Made by a program: the position numbers and the translations under genes. The notes beneath the pieces are model-generated. The model did not search any database. It was not told the origin of the DNA and saw only the letters and a list, made by a program, of their open reading frames with translations. Source: JABDNZ01 sp964407425 (GTDB lineage: Bacteria; Gemmatimonadota; Gemmatimonadetes; Longimicrobiales; Gaopeijiaceae). Taken from it: a DNA stretch of 11,365 bases. Location: NCBI GenBank assembly GCA_964407425.1, contig CAYOVN010000119.1, positions 1 to 11,365 on the forward strand. The letters are read 5' to 3'. Below are positions 1 to 7,389 of the stretch, piece after piece (the first letter of the stretch is position 1; each line of letters begins with the position of its first letter).

Positions 1-2195
1 AGGACTAAAGAGCTTTCCCAGTCCTGAATGGAGGGTTCCTGGAGTGACTCCATGCCCAGGAAGACCGAGACCGCTTCGGTGAGGGGTGTGGAGTTCAGGC
101 CGCCGTCGGTGAGGGAGAATCTCGCCGACCCCACCAGGGCGGGCCGGTCCGGAAGGAGAAACCCGTCCAGCGTCCCGATCAGTTCCAGGTCCAGGGAAAT
201 GGTGCCGCGTATAGACTCCCCCAGAGGTGTGCTGTTTGCGAGAAAACCTCCCGCATCCAACTCCCGGACCTCCAGGCTGAAGGAAAAGGGAGCCGCTTCC
301 GACGAGTCCAGAGAAAGGTCCAGGGCGGTTCGGATCTCACCCCCAAACCGATCGAAGGTCGCATCCGTGACCTCCAGGAACGTGGGCCCGAAGTCCACAT
401 TGGCTCGAAGGTTCTCCATCCGGCCCTGGTTGTCGATGACGGTGTCCAGAGCAACCTGGAGGCTTCCTCCCAGTGGGAGCGACTCGGGCCGTTTCAGCCC
501 CATCGCCGCCGCCGCCGCCTGAAACCCCCCGCCCCCCACTGGTCGATCGCCGACTTTTGCGAAGGCCACCTTCCCATAAGTGAGGTGGGGATCCGGTGGG
601 GACCGGGGGCTCAGCTCTGGAAGGGTCAAGCGTGCCCCCCGAAGAGACCCCTGGAAGTGTGGGGTGGCATCCGGGAGGAAGAGGGTGAGAACATCACTCA
701 ACTCTCCGGTAAGGAGGACCAGGTCGGCCCCTAACTGGAGAGGCAAATTTCGGACGATAGCTTTGATACCCTCTACCTGAATCTCTCCGTTGGGAACCGC
801 TACGCGGACTCCCAGAGCCGGATGCGTGGCCTCCACCCCACTTGCTATGACGTTTCCGCGGAAACGCGCTTCTCGAAGGTCTCCTGATGGCCCCGTTATG
901 CGAAGCTGAAGGTCCAAGCTCCCATCAGCGCTGACTCCGTCGGGAAGCTCCACGAAGGAGCTGATATCGCCTAACTCCGGGGCGGCCCGAAGGACCAGGT
1001 CCATCATCCCGTCCGCTCCAAGTGTGGTCGTTCCTTCCAGGGAGAAGGGGCCGCCCAGGGCGGACGCCTGAGTCCGGCTTTGAATCGAGTTTCCTGGCGT
1101 CAGCTCCAGGTTGGTGTTGAGGCCTTCCGCGATTCTATCCCCATCCATGGTGACAAGTCCGTCGGTGAGATCCACTGTCCCCGTCACAGTTGGGAAGTGC
1201 CCCGGGCCGAGGTCACCCTCCACGCTCAGGGCAGCTGACACCAACCCATCCGCCTGGATGGGGATCTGGTTTTGTGCCGAATCCGGAAGAAGGGCCACGA
1301 GGTTCGAGAGGGGGACGTCCTCTCCGGCCAGGGTCAGGGCAACGGTTCGGACCGGGTCCTGGAGCCCACTCACCTCACCCTCAAACTCCAAGGCGATCTG
1401 GCCAAGGAAGAGGTTGCCCGTTCGAATCACCAGGTCCTCAAAATCCTCGCTTGTTTGAACATCGAAGGCCAGCTCCAGGGGGGCGCCGGCCAGGAGGGGA
1501 GGGTCGGCTCCAAGTCGGAGGCTGATTTGACCCTCCGAGGAGCCCACAAAGATCCACTCCACACCTGGGTCGCGCCGGATTCCAGCCCGAGTCTCCAACC
1601 CAGCCATTTCGAAGTCGATCGAGTCAACGGCGTTTCCATACAGGAGGTGGCTGTCCACCAACCGAACACTGTTGAGATTCAGGGAGAAGGGTTTGGGATC
1701 TCCCTCATTCTCAGCCTCGTCTGGCTTTGTCCCGAGGACTTCGGCAACCTGAGGGTCGTCTCCTGCAACAGGGCGGGTCGAGAAATCCCCGAAGTTCGAA
1801 TGGCCCTCCTCCGAAACCCGTAGCTCCGCCCGGAGTCCTTCCACCACCAGGCGACTCACCCGAATCTCCCGCCGGAAAAGTGGCAGAATCTTCACCTGGA
1901 GCTCCACGGAGGCTATTCGGGCCAACTCGGGAGCCAGCCCGGTAGGATCGGACACAACCAGGGTCTGCAACCGTACCGCTAGAGGGAAAAATCCCACTTC
2001 CACTCCACCTACATCCACGTCCCGAGAGAGGGCTGATTCAAGGCGCGGCTCAAGCCAGCCGGCCAGTTCCTCTGGGTCGAGGAAGCGGGAAAGGACGAAG
2101 GCCGTCCCCACATAGAGAGCGATCAGAATCGATAGTCCGATGGCAGAGCGCCGGAGCCACCGCCGGCCGGTTGAGGATGAGTTTTGGGGGGACAT
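1..2195 (-). CDS. AsmA-family envelope protein, C-terminus cut by the window edge
   Basis: The frame is open from an ATG at 2195 to the left edge, giving 731 codons with no stop. A GAGG Shine-Dalgarno lies 7 bases before the ATG. The N-terminus has a short basic stretch (RRWLRR) and one membrane helix at about residues 18-35. The AsmA N-terminal pattern follows: a D-P-E-E-L start, a repeat of short beta-strands such as DVDVGGVEVGFFPL and LQTLVVSDPTGL, then ILPLFRREIRVSRLVVEG and GHSNFGDF. An acidic linker (about 140-170) leads into long beta-rich repeats. An AsmA C-terminal-like region begins near residue 570 (ANVDFGPTFLEVTDATFDRFGGEI). AsmA-like proteins are anchored in the inner membrane, and the larger ones are thought to bridge the periplasm and help move phospholipid or shape outer-membrane assembly. 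It is the last visible gene of the signalling operon, 81 bases after the hydrolase. The family call is firm; the exact role is not known. Confidence 0.85.
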   Translation of the reverse strand, partial: MSPQNSSSTGRRWLRRSAIGLSILIALYVGTAFVLSRFLDPEELAGWLEPRLESALSRDVDVGGVEVGFFPLAVRLQTLVVSDPTGLAPELARIASVELQVKILPLFRREIRVSRLVVEGLRAELRVSEEGHSNFGDFSTRPVAGDDPQVAEVLGTKPDEAENEGDPKPFSLNLNSVRLVDSHLLYGNAVDSIDFEMAGLETRAGIRRDPGVEWIFVGSSEGQISLRLGADPPLLAGAPLELAFDVQTSEDFEDLVIRTGNLFLGQIALEFEGEVSGLQDPVRTVALTLAGEDVPLSNLVALLPDSAQNQIPIQADGLVSAALSVEGDLGPGHFPTVTGTVDLTDGLVTMDGDRIAEGLNTNLELTPGNSIQSRTQASALGGPFSLEGTTTLGADGMMDLVLRAAPELGDISSFVELPDGVSADGSLDLQLRITGPSGDLREARFRGNVIASGVEATHPALGVRVAVPNGEIQVEGIKAIVRNLPLQLGADLVLLTGELSDVLTLFLPDATPHFQGSLRGARLTLPELSPRSPPDPHLTYGKVAFAKVGDRPVGGGGFQAAAAAMGLKRPESLPLGGSLQVALDTVIDNQGRMENLRANVDFGPTFLEVTDATFDRFGGEIRTALDLSLDSSEAAPFSFSLEVRELDAGGFLANSTPLGESIRGTISLDLELIGTLDGFLLPDRPALVGSARFSLTDGGLNSTPLTEAVSVFLGMESLQEPSIQDWESSLV
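504..518 (-). repeat. Five-copy GCG trinucleotide repeat inside the AsmA-family gene
   Basis: On the minus strand GCG is repeated five times, coding five consecutive alanines between a glutamine and a methionine. Any copy-number change keeps the frame and would only alter the length of the Ala run. It lies just after a glycine-rich, G-rich stretch (about 525-540). Confidence 0.7.
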
Positions 2196-2202
2196 AGGCG
2201 AT

Positions 2203-2206
2203 CCTC
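2203..2206 (-). promoter_or_regulatory. Shine-Dalgarno of the AsmA-family gene
   Basis: GAGG on the minus strand, 7 bases before the ATG at 2195. Another ATG at 2209 is in a different frame and overlaps this site. The SD supports 2195 as the start. Confidence 0.6.
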
Positions 2207-2246
2207 ATGTATGAGGGCGATACCAATCTTGCTTCATACCCCAGGG

Positions 2247-2268
2247 CCCCGGGATTTTTCCCCGGCGG
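2247..2268 (-). other. GC-rich hairpin in the gap between the hydrolase and AsmA genes
   Basis: Bases 2249-2253 pair with 2261-2265 around a 7-base loop. Two further pairs (2247/2268 and 2248/2267) form if base 2266 is bulged. Neither strand has a T-run just after the stem, so it is not a classical terminator. It sits 9 bases beyond the hydrolase stop codon and could protect the upstream message end or dampen read-through into the AsmA gene. This is inference from sequence pairing only. Confidence 0.35.
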
Positions 2269-2276
2269 GGCATCAT

Positions 2277-3962
2277 CTAATACCGCTCAACCCCCATAGC
2301 CGTACCCTCACCGTCGGGCTCGGAAACGGCTGTCCATTGGCCTGTCAGGGGATTGTGGCGAAGAGCTTGGACCAAGGCAAAAGCCACGGGGCCCGGTGAA
2401 GGGCTGGCCAGGATCCCCATTGCCCGGACTCGCTCTATCTGCTCCTGGGTCCAGCCATTGGGTCCGGAGGTTTCCATGGCCAGGGTCCCGTTGAATCCCA
2501 TGGCCACCCTGGGTGCGGCCATGGCTTCAGGAAGGCTCATTTCGCCGTCGATCACTCTGCTGGCTACCTGAACTACAGACGAGACGATTTTCTCCCCTCC
2601 TGCGGCCCCGAGGACCAGAATGGGCTTTCCATCCTTCAAAATTATGAGGGGAGACACGAAGGATCGAGCCCTCGCGCCGGGCCCTGATTCCATGAGGTAT
2701 CCGCCCAGGGTCACCGCGTAGTGAAATCCGAGGCCAGGAGTAGCGACCTTGGAGCCCATGACGGGGCCAACAGTTTGGGTCAGGGCCACGGTCATGCCAT
2801 CGGAGTCGGCTATCGAGATGTGTGTCGTGAAATGGGCTTCCGGGACCGATGAGGGGCCTCCCTCCGGTCCAGGTAATTCGATCGCTTCCTGGGGGGGAAC
2901 ACCTTCGGCCCCTCCCTCAGGGCTAATTACCTGAGAAGCCTGCTGCCGGGCCCACTCCTTGGACGTGGCCCTGGCCGCCGCGGTGTCCGTACCCAAGGCT
3001 CCCAGTTCTCTGGAAGCGAGCCCAATGGCCTGGCCTGAAACGGCAGCCCACTCCTCGGGTCTCATGGTGGCAGGGTCGAAGTTTTCCATGATCTGAAGGG
3101 CCTGGATGCAGACGGCCCCAGCCGCCGGCACATCGAGTCCAACGATTTCATACCCTCGATAGGAGCCTCGAACCACCCTGGAGTCCTCCGCCTCATAGGT
3201 GGCCAGATCCTCGGCGGTGACGAACCCACCGTTCGCCGCCAGATCGGCTGCGATCCGATTCGCGATGTCCCCCCGGTAAAACGACTCTCCCTGGTCCGCA
3301 GCGATCAGGGTCAGCGTTTGGGCCAGGTCACTCTGAATGAGCAGGTCCCCTGCTTGGTACGGAGATCCATCAGCCTGAAGGAAGTACTGACGGGCCCCTT
3401 CGGACTCAGCCAGCTCTTGCGGCCCCATGGACTGGAAGAACTCCTGCTGTGGCAGGAGCCGAAAGCCTTTCTCCGCGTACTCGATGGCCGGGGCCATGAC
3501 CGTTTCAAGAGGAAGGGACCCGTGCTCATCATGAAGGCGGATCAGACCTGCTACTGCGCCCGGAATTCCGATGGTGGCATACCCGTAGCTCGCTTTTGGT
3601 GCGGTTTCGGGATCATAGCCGGCCGGCACCTGGGTTGTACCGTCGATCCCGAAAACCTCACCGGTGGGATTCCGAACCATGATCTGGTTCCGCCCACCAA
3701 TACTGTTCATGCTGGGGAGAACGACGGCCACGGCAAAGGCCGAAGCCACAGCGGCGTCGGCGGCATTCCCGCCCATCTGAAGGGTGCGGTACCCGGCGAC
3801 GGTGGCGAGAGGATGCGCGGTCGCCACGACTCCGTCATTCGAGACTGCCACCTGGTGAATCCCCTGGCCTGAAGCGGCCGGGGTCGTCATCGGGAGAGCC
3901 CAAACCAGACACACCGCGAACACTACTCTCGACCAAGAAACGGATCTTGGTGAAACCCTCAT
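2277..3962 (-). CDS. Exported gamma-glutamyltransferase-like Ntn hydrolase (divergent)
   Basis: A 561-residue protein of normal length for gamma-glutamyltransferase, made as a precursor that cuts itself before a catalytic threonine to give two subunits. A signal peptide covers about residues 1-33 (MRVSPRSVSWSRVVF..., ending near AASGQG). Family marks include PLATVAGYRTLQMGGNAADA (50-70), GIPGAVAGL (132-140), the cleavage and catalytic motif TTH at 379-381 followed by ISIADSDGMTVALT, SPLIILKDGKP (437-446) and GAAGGEKI (452-459). The ATG at 3962 is preferred over an upstream in-frame ATG at 4013: it has a perfect GGAGG 7 bases ahead, and the signal peptide then begins at residue 1. It starts 2 bases after the kinase stop, so it is probably translationally coupled. 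Compared with E. coli GGT from memory, the glutamate-binding Arg appears replaced by Thr109 and the Asn after TxT by Gly399, and the paired-serine motif is not seen. The true substrate may therefore not be glutathione. Confidence 0.85.
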   Translation of the reverse strand: MRVSPRSVSWSRVVFAVCLVWALPMTTPAASGQGIHQVAVSNDGVVATAHPLATVAGYRTLQMGGNAADAAVASAFAVAVVLPSMNSIGGRNQIMVRNPTGEVFGIDGTTQVPAGYDPETAPKASYGYATIGIPGAVAGLIRLHDEHGSLPLETVMAPAIEYAEKGFRLLPQQEFFQSMGPQELAESEGARQYFLQADGSPYQAGDLLIQSDLAQTLTLIAADQGESFYRGDIANRIAADLAANGGFVTAEDLATYEAEDSRVVRGSYRGYEIVGLDVPAAGAVCIQALQIMENFDPATMRPEEWAAVSGQAIGLASRELGALGTDTAAARATSKEWARQQASQVISPEGGAEGVPPQEAIELPGPEGGPSSVPEAHFTTHISIADSDGMTVALTQTVGPVMGSKVATPGLGFHYAVTLGGYLMESGPGARARSFVSPLIILKDGKPILVLGAAGGEKIVSSVVQVASRVIDGEMSLPEAMAAPRVAMGFNGTLAMETSGPNGWTQEQIERVRAMGILASPSPGPVAFALVQALRHNPLTGQWTAVSEPDGEGTAMGVERY

Positions 3963-3964
3963 GG

Positions 3965-5437
3965 TCAGTCCTCCGTCTTCCCCCCCCCGCCAGCCCCACG
4001 GGTAGGAATCCAAACCTGGAATATTGCCCCGCCCAGTCCTTCCTGCTCATCCTCCGCGAGACGTATCCAGCCTCCGTGGGCTTCGGTCAGTTCACGGGCG
4101 ATGGCGAGGCCAAGGCCCGAGCCCATGGCACGAGATCGTTCAGCCTGATAGTACTTGTCGAAAACGAAGGGCCGATTGTCCGGTTGGATGCCCGGCCCGC
4201 TGTCAGCCACCTCAAAGACCGCGCCCTCGCCCTCGGATCGGGCTCGAATTCTCACCTCCCCGTCCGGCGGAGTGAAGCGGAGTGCATTGGAGACCAGGTT
4301 TCCGAGGACCTCTCCACGGAATAGATCCACATCGATTTCCAGATCGGTAGGGGCGTCGGGGTCCACCTCGAAGTTGAGCCGGACCCCTTTCTCGTTCACC
4401 AACACCTCAAAGCCCCGCCTCACACCCAGAAGTAGGTCTTGAAGAAGGATCACTTCAAGGTCCATGGTATACCCACCGGTCTCCAACCGGCTGATGTCCA
4501 TCAGGCGGCTCACCATACGAGTCATGGAGCGAGTCTGGTCGGCTATGCGATCGAGAATATCCCGTTGATTCGGGGTCAACTCCCCTTCGAGCTCTTCCTC
4601 GATAAGCTCCGTGTATCCACGAATCACGTTGATGGGCGTTTTCAGTTCGTGGCTGGCAACGCCCACGAACTCCGACTTCAGGCGGTCCAGCTCTTCCAGA
4701 CGGCCAGCCATGGTCCTGAAAGAGGTCGACAGTTCCCCGATCTCATCGGTTCGGTCATAGGGAAGATCGTCGGGGACGGCATAGTCTCCATCGGCGACAT
4801 GGGACAGAGCCAGACGAAGCTTCTCCAGAGGGGACCAGAGAGCTTGAGTCGTCCAGAGCGTAACCAGCCCGACCAAAATCATCCCTAAGAGCATCGTCAG
4901 AAGGGTGGTCCCCCTGGCCGATGTGGAGATCTCCTCCGCCCGCTGGAAATCGGCCGAGGCCCGAGCGTCCACCGTGGCCGCGATGGAGACGAGGCCGTCT
5001 CGAGCCTCCTGAATGCCCGATTGGAGGCTGAAGAAGGTATCGGTGGCCTCCCTAAGCCCTCCTGCCAGGAGGAGGGAGTCGATGGCCTGGATGCCCTGCT
5101 CGAGCCGCGTCAGTTGGGAGTCCAGGGCACCTGCAGCATTCCCATAGCCAGCTTGCTCTATCTTACCCGCTTCGTTATTGAGGTCGTCGAGGTTGGTAAA
5201 CACAGAGTGGCGGAGGGATGAATCCGGCGTCGCCACGTAGCTCCGAAGATGAAGGTCCAATTCGGCGAGGCTGGTTTCGATTCCTCCCAAGGCCAGGGCT
5301 GCCTCCGCGTGGTTGGCTCGGTCCCTGACCGCTAGATCACGAAGGCTTCCGAGGCTGTCAGCAGCGAAGATGGCGGGGATGGAGAGTACAGCCCCCACAA
5401 GGAGGAAGGCTGCTACTAATCGGTCTCTGACCGTCAT
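3965..5437 (-). CDS. Membrane sensor histidine kinase (HAMP, HisKA, HATPase)
   Basis: 490 residues. Membrane helix 1 lies at about 6-26, a helical periplasmic sensor region (about 27-175) resembles a four-helix bundle, and membrane helix 2 lies at about 177-200. A HAMP linker (about 200-250, with DEIGELSTSFRTMAGRLEEL) follows. The H-box FVGVASHELKTPIN carries the phosphorylated His263. The ATP-binding domain has an N-box (GNLVSNALRF, 379-388), G1 (DSGPG, 412-416), an F-box (FVFDKYYQ) and G2 (GSGLGLAI, 439-446). All catalytic boxes look intact. The ATG overlaps the lipoprotein stop in ATGA, and no clear Shine-Dalgarno is visible, which fits coupled translation. It sits with an HD-GYP response regulator two genes upstream, its likely phosphorylation partner; no DNA-binding regulator is in the window. 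The C-terminal tail contains a nine-G tract. The layout resembles QseE/GlrK kinases, but orthology is inference. Confidence 0.93.
   Translation of the reverse strand: MTVRDRLVAAFLLVGAVLSIPAIFAADSLGSLRDLAVRDRANHAEAALALGGIETSLAELDLHLRSYVATPDSSLRHSVFTNLDDLNNEAGKIEQAGYGNAAGALDSQLTRLEQGIQAIDSLLLAGGLREATDTFFSLQSGIQEARDGLVSIAATVDARASADFQRAEEISTSARGTTLLTMLLGMILVGLVTLWTTQALWSPLEKLRLALSHVADGDYAVPDDLPYDRTDEIGELSTSFRTMAGRLEELDRLKSEFVGVASHELKTPINVIRGYTELIEEELEGELTPNQRDILDRIADQTRSMTRMVSRLMDISRLETGGYTMDLEVILLQDLLLGVRRGFEVLVNEKGVRLNFEVDPDAPTDLEIDVDLFRGEVLGNLVSNALRFTPPDGEVRIRARSEGEGAVFEVADSGPGIQPDNRPFVFDKYYQAERSRAMGSGLGLAIARELTEAHGGWIRLAEDEQEGLGGAIFQVWIPTRGAGGGGKTED
3970..3974 (-). promoter_or_regulatory. Strong Shine-Dalgarno deciding the hydrolase start
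   Basis: GGAGG on the minus strand, 7 bases before the ATG at 3962, placed inside the last codons of the kinase gene. It settles the start against the in-frame ATG at 4013. Confidence 0.8.
3980..3988 (-). repeat. Nine-G homopolymer at the 3' end of the kinase gene
   Basis: Nine consecutive G on the minus strand encode three glycines (kinase residues 484-486) of the C-terminal tail GAGGGGKTED, a few bases before the hydrolase ribosome-binding site. Adding one G, or a -1 ribosomal slip, would put kinase translation into the hydrolase frame, which is open across this point from at least 4013. Losing one G gives a different frame that runs on to 3835. Confidence 0.8.
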
Positions 5438-6165
5438 TTGCTCGGGGAGTACCGAACTATGCTGGTGTCCGGGAGTCTCATGAGTTCCCGGATTCTCTTG
5501 AGCTCAGCCTGGACCTCTTCGAGGGCCAACTGCAACTCCTGAACGGTCATGGCCTGCTCTTGGACCTTCAGCAGAAGGGCCTGGTTTTCATCCTCCAAAG
5601 CACCCCTCTCTGAGTCAGCGCTTTGAAGGAGGGTGGCTGTAGGGTTGACCAGAACCGGTAGAGGCCGAACCTCACGGGGAGGGAACGGCTCATCGCATCC
5701 GCCGAAACGGACGGCCAAGCCTGGGGCTGCCGGGTCGATGCGCAGCTCAGGATCCGCCCCTCGATCGAGGGCAGTCACGTACAACGCCTCCGCTTCCAAC
5801 GTTTCGTCCGGCGTCTTGTTCGGAAGATTCAGAACACGGGCCGCCATGAGGGCAGCGGAATCTGGTTGAGCCCCAGGGTTTCGGGGGTCAAGAGCCATAA
5901 AGGAAAGGAATAGAAGAGACCGTCGGCCATCCGAGCCCGATTCACAATGTGAGGCCGACTCCCGGAAGGCCTGGTCGGCCCCGGCGAAGTCGCCTTCGGC
6001 GAGGCGAAGCATCCCCGTATGATACGGCCCGGAAGGGGGAGGGGCGGGTTTGCTCTGGAGGAGACTGCACCCTGTCATGGACAAAACGACTGCCAGAAAT
6101 ATCAACCCGGGAGCGAGGGATCGGCTCCGTTGCGGATCGGGTTTCGGCACGGCCGGTCGGTTCAT
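5434..6165 (-). CDS. Coiled-coil lipoprotein, possible QseG-like kinase partner
   Basis: 243 residues. A basic N-terminus and hydrophobic stretch (about 18-32) end in a lipobox-like MTGC with Cys33 as the lipidated residue. Ser34 follows, so there is no inner-membrane retention Asp, and sorting to the outer membrane is expected in a diderm. Residues about 47-135 are helical and TPR-like (YHTGMLRLAEGDFAGADQAF). Two further cysteines (74 and 157) could form a disulfide. Residues about 185-228 form a heptad-like coiled coil (ENQALLLKVQEQAMTVQELQ). Both ends overlap neighbours by ATGA: the regulator stop at its start, the kinase start at its stop. In enterobacteria the lipoprotein QseG, also helical with a coiled coil, is encoded between kinase QseE and regulator QseF and affects kinase signalling. 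The shared architecture and position suggest a similar job here. I cannot claim homology from sequence alone. Confidence 0.8.
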   Translation of the reverse strand: MNRPAVPKPDPQRSRSLAPGLIFLAVVLSMTGCSLLQSKPAPPPSGPYHTGMLRLAEGDFAGADQAFRESASHCESGSDGRRSLLFLSFMALDPRNPGAQPDSAALMAARVLNLPNKTPDETLEAEALYVTALDRGADPELRIDPAAPGLAVRFGGCDEPFPPREVRPLPVLVNPTATLLQSADSERGALEDENQALLLKVQEQAMTVQELQLALEEVQAELKRIRELMRLPDTSIVRYSPSK

Positions 6166-7217
6166 TGCGGGTTCCCGATGGTCAAGCCGGTGGCGTTGAG
6201 TACCGTCTTAAACGCCCCGACTACAGCCGGGTCGAAATGGGTTCCGGATTTTCGTTCGATCTCGGCCCAGGCGTCACCCAAACTCCATGCCGGCTTGTAT
6301 GGCCGCCGATGGGAGAGGGCGTCGAAGCTGTCAGCCACTGCTACGATCCTCCCTGCGATGGGGATCTCCTCGCCGGAAAGCCCCTCGGGGTAGCCGTTCC
6401 CGTTCCACCACTCATGGTGGGTCCTGGCAATCTGTTCGGCGACCTTCAGGAGTGGAATATCACTCCCCGCCATGAGGTCTCCACCAATATCGGTGTGGGA
6501 CCTCATGATCTCCAGCTTTTCCGGGGAGAGTTCTCCCGGATGGAGGAGGATGTCGTCCGGAATGCCGATCTTCCCTACGTCGTGAAGGGGTGAAACCCTC
6601 TGGATGAGTTCCACTTCCTCAGGATCAAGCCCGAGCTCCTCGGCAACGGCGCCGGACATGCGGCCTACCCGGCGAGTGTGCTCCCCCGTCTCATCGTCTC
6701 GAAACTCGGCGGCTCGAGCCAGCCGCGCCAGAATCTGTCGGTGGGCTTCCTCCAACTCAGCCGTTCGGCGGCGGACCCTGTCCTCGAGATCACGATTGTG
6801 CTCCTGAAGGGCCAAGTGCAGAAAACGGGTTTCCAGAAGATTTCGAACCCGTAGGCGGACCTCGGCCGGGCTCAAGGGTTTGGTCAGGAAGTCCTGGGCC
6901 CCTGCAGATAGACCCCGGCGTTTGGCTTCCGCGGAATGATCGGAGGTGAGGATGAGCACCGGAAGGTACTCCTCTTCCCCCAACTGTTCTCGGATTGACG
7001 ACAGGATCTCGAAGCCGTCATGGGCCGGCATGACAACATCAAGAAGCACCAGGTCTGGACGGTCCTCCAGACAAATGGCAAGGACTTCTTCCGGTCTGCT
7101 GGTGGTTCTGAGGTTGCTGAACCCAGCGGGCTCAAGAATCCTCTTCAGAAGCTCGAGGTTCGCTTCCTCGTCATCCACCATCAGGATGCGGGCTGCTTGA
7201 ATTCGGTCTGCAATCAT
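6162..7217 (-). CDS. Response regulator with HD-GYP cyclic-di-GMP phosphodiesterase output
   Basis: 351 residues. The receiver domain (about 9-127) has the acidic pair Asp15/Asp16, the phosphoacceptor Asp60 in LVLLDVVMPAHDG, Thr91 and Lys113 in LTKPLS. A helical linker (about 130-165, EHNRDLEDRVRRRTAELEE) leads to an HD-GYP domain (about 166-345). There the metal-binding HD is at 212-213 (HDVGKIGIPDDIL), HHE at 267-269, GYP at 275-277 (NGNGYPEGL), and later ADSFDA and RPY motifs. The set looks complete, so active hydrolysis of cyclic-di-GMP is expected, controlled by phosphorylation from the kinase two genes downstream. It is the first gene of the operon. The ATG at 7217 is the only sensible start, since an in-frame stop lies upstream with no other start codon between. 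The Shine-Dalgarno is weak: AGG touches the ATG and GGGA lies further up. Confidence 0.95.
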   Translation of the reverse strand: MIADRIQAARILMVDDEEANLELLKRILEPAGFSNLRTTSRPEEVLAICLEDRPDLVLLDVVMPAHDGFEILSSIREQLGEEEYLPVLILTSDHSAEAKRRGLSAGAQDFLTKPLSPAEVRLRVRNLLETRFLHLALQEHNRDLEDRVRRRTAELEEAHRQILARLARAAEFRDDETGEHTRRVGRMSGAVAEELGLDPEEVELIQRVSPLHDVGKIGIPDDILLHPGELSPEKLEIMRSHTDIGGDLMAGSDIPLLKVAEQIARTHHEWWNGNGYPEGLSGEEIPIAGRIVAVADSFDALSHRRPYKPAWSLGDAWAEIERKSGTHFDPAVVGAFKTVLNATGLTIGNPQ

Positions 7218-7389
7218 CCTCGTGTTCCCGGAATGGGCAAACGCCTGACGTTTCTAGTATCGGCACCCAAGCTCTGAATCGACAAGATAGCCGAATCGAT
7301 AGAATGGAAACGCCTTCTTTCCAAGATTCTTGCTGTAGCTGGCCGACCGGGGATGAGCCTCGAAAGCGATCGAGCCCCCTTTGGATCTT
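7218..7389. other. Intergenic gap ahead of the signalling operon
   Basis: 172 bases between the aminopeptidase stop and the regulator start, with no ORF of note. Near the aminopeptidase end, CTCGA and TCGAG can pair on the minus strand, but no T-run follows, so no clear terminator is seen. Two copies of GAATCGA (plus strand, 7276-7282 and 7293-7299) lie 17 bases apart next to a weak promoter candidate. This gap is the most likely place for the operon promoter. Confidence 0.5.
7256..7285 (-). promoter_or_regulatory. Weak sigma-70-like promoter candidate for the signalling operon
   Basis: On the minus strand TTGTCG (7280-7285) and GATACT (7256-7261) are separated by 18 bases, each matching four of six consensus positions. 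They lie about 40 bases ahead of the regulator ATG. The match is modest and consensus rules may differ in this organism. Confidence 0.25.

Noticed and set aside
1272..1823. 183-codon plus-strand open frame
   Set aside because: Antisense to the AsmA-family frame, which is open for 731 codons with matching family pattern.
3318..3872. 184-codon plus-strand open frame
   Set aside because: Antisense to the hydrolase gene, whose motifs and signal peptide are clear.
3963..4013. Upstream extension of the hydrolase to an ATG at 4013
   Set aside because: It would add 17 residues ahead of a clean signal peptide, inside the kinase gene, and ignores the strong GGAGG before 3962.
5949..6593. 214-codon plus-strand open frame
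   Set aside because: It runs antisense across the well-supported regulator and lipoprotein genes and shows no domain.
7340..7385. Rho-independent terminator after the aminopeptidase
   Set aside because: CTCGA/TCGAG can pair, but the stem is short and no T-run follows on the minus strand.
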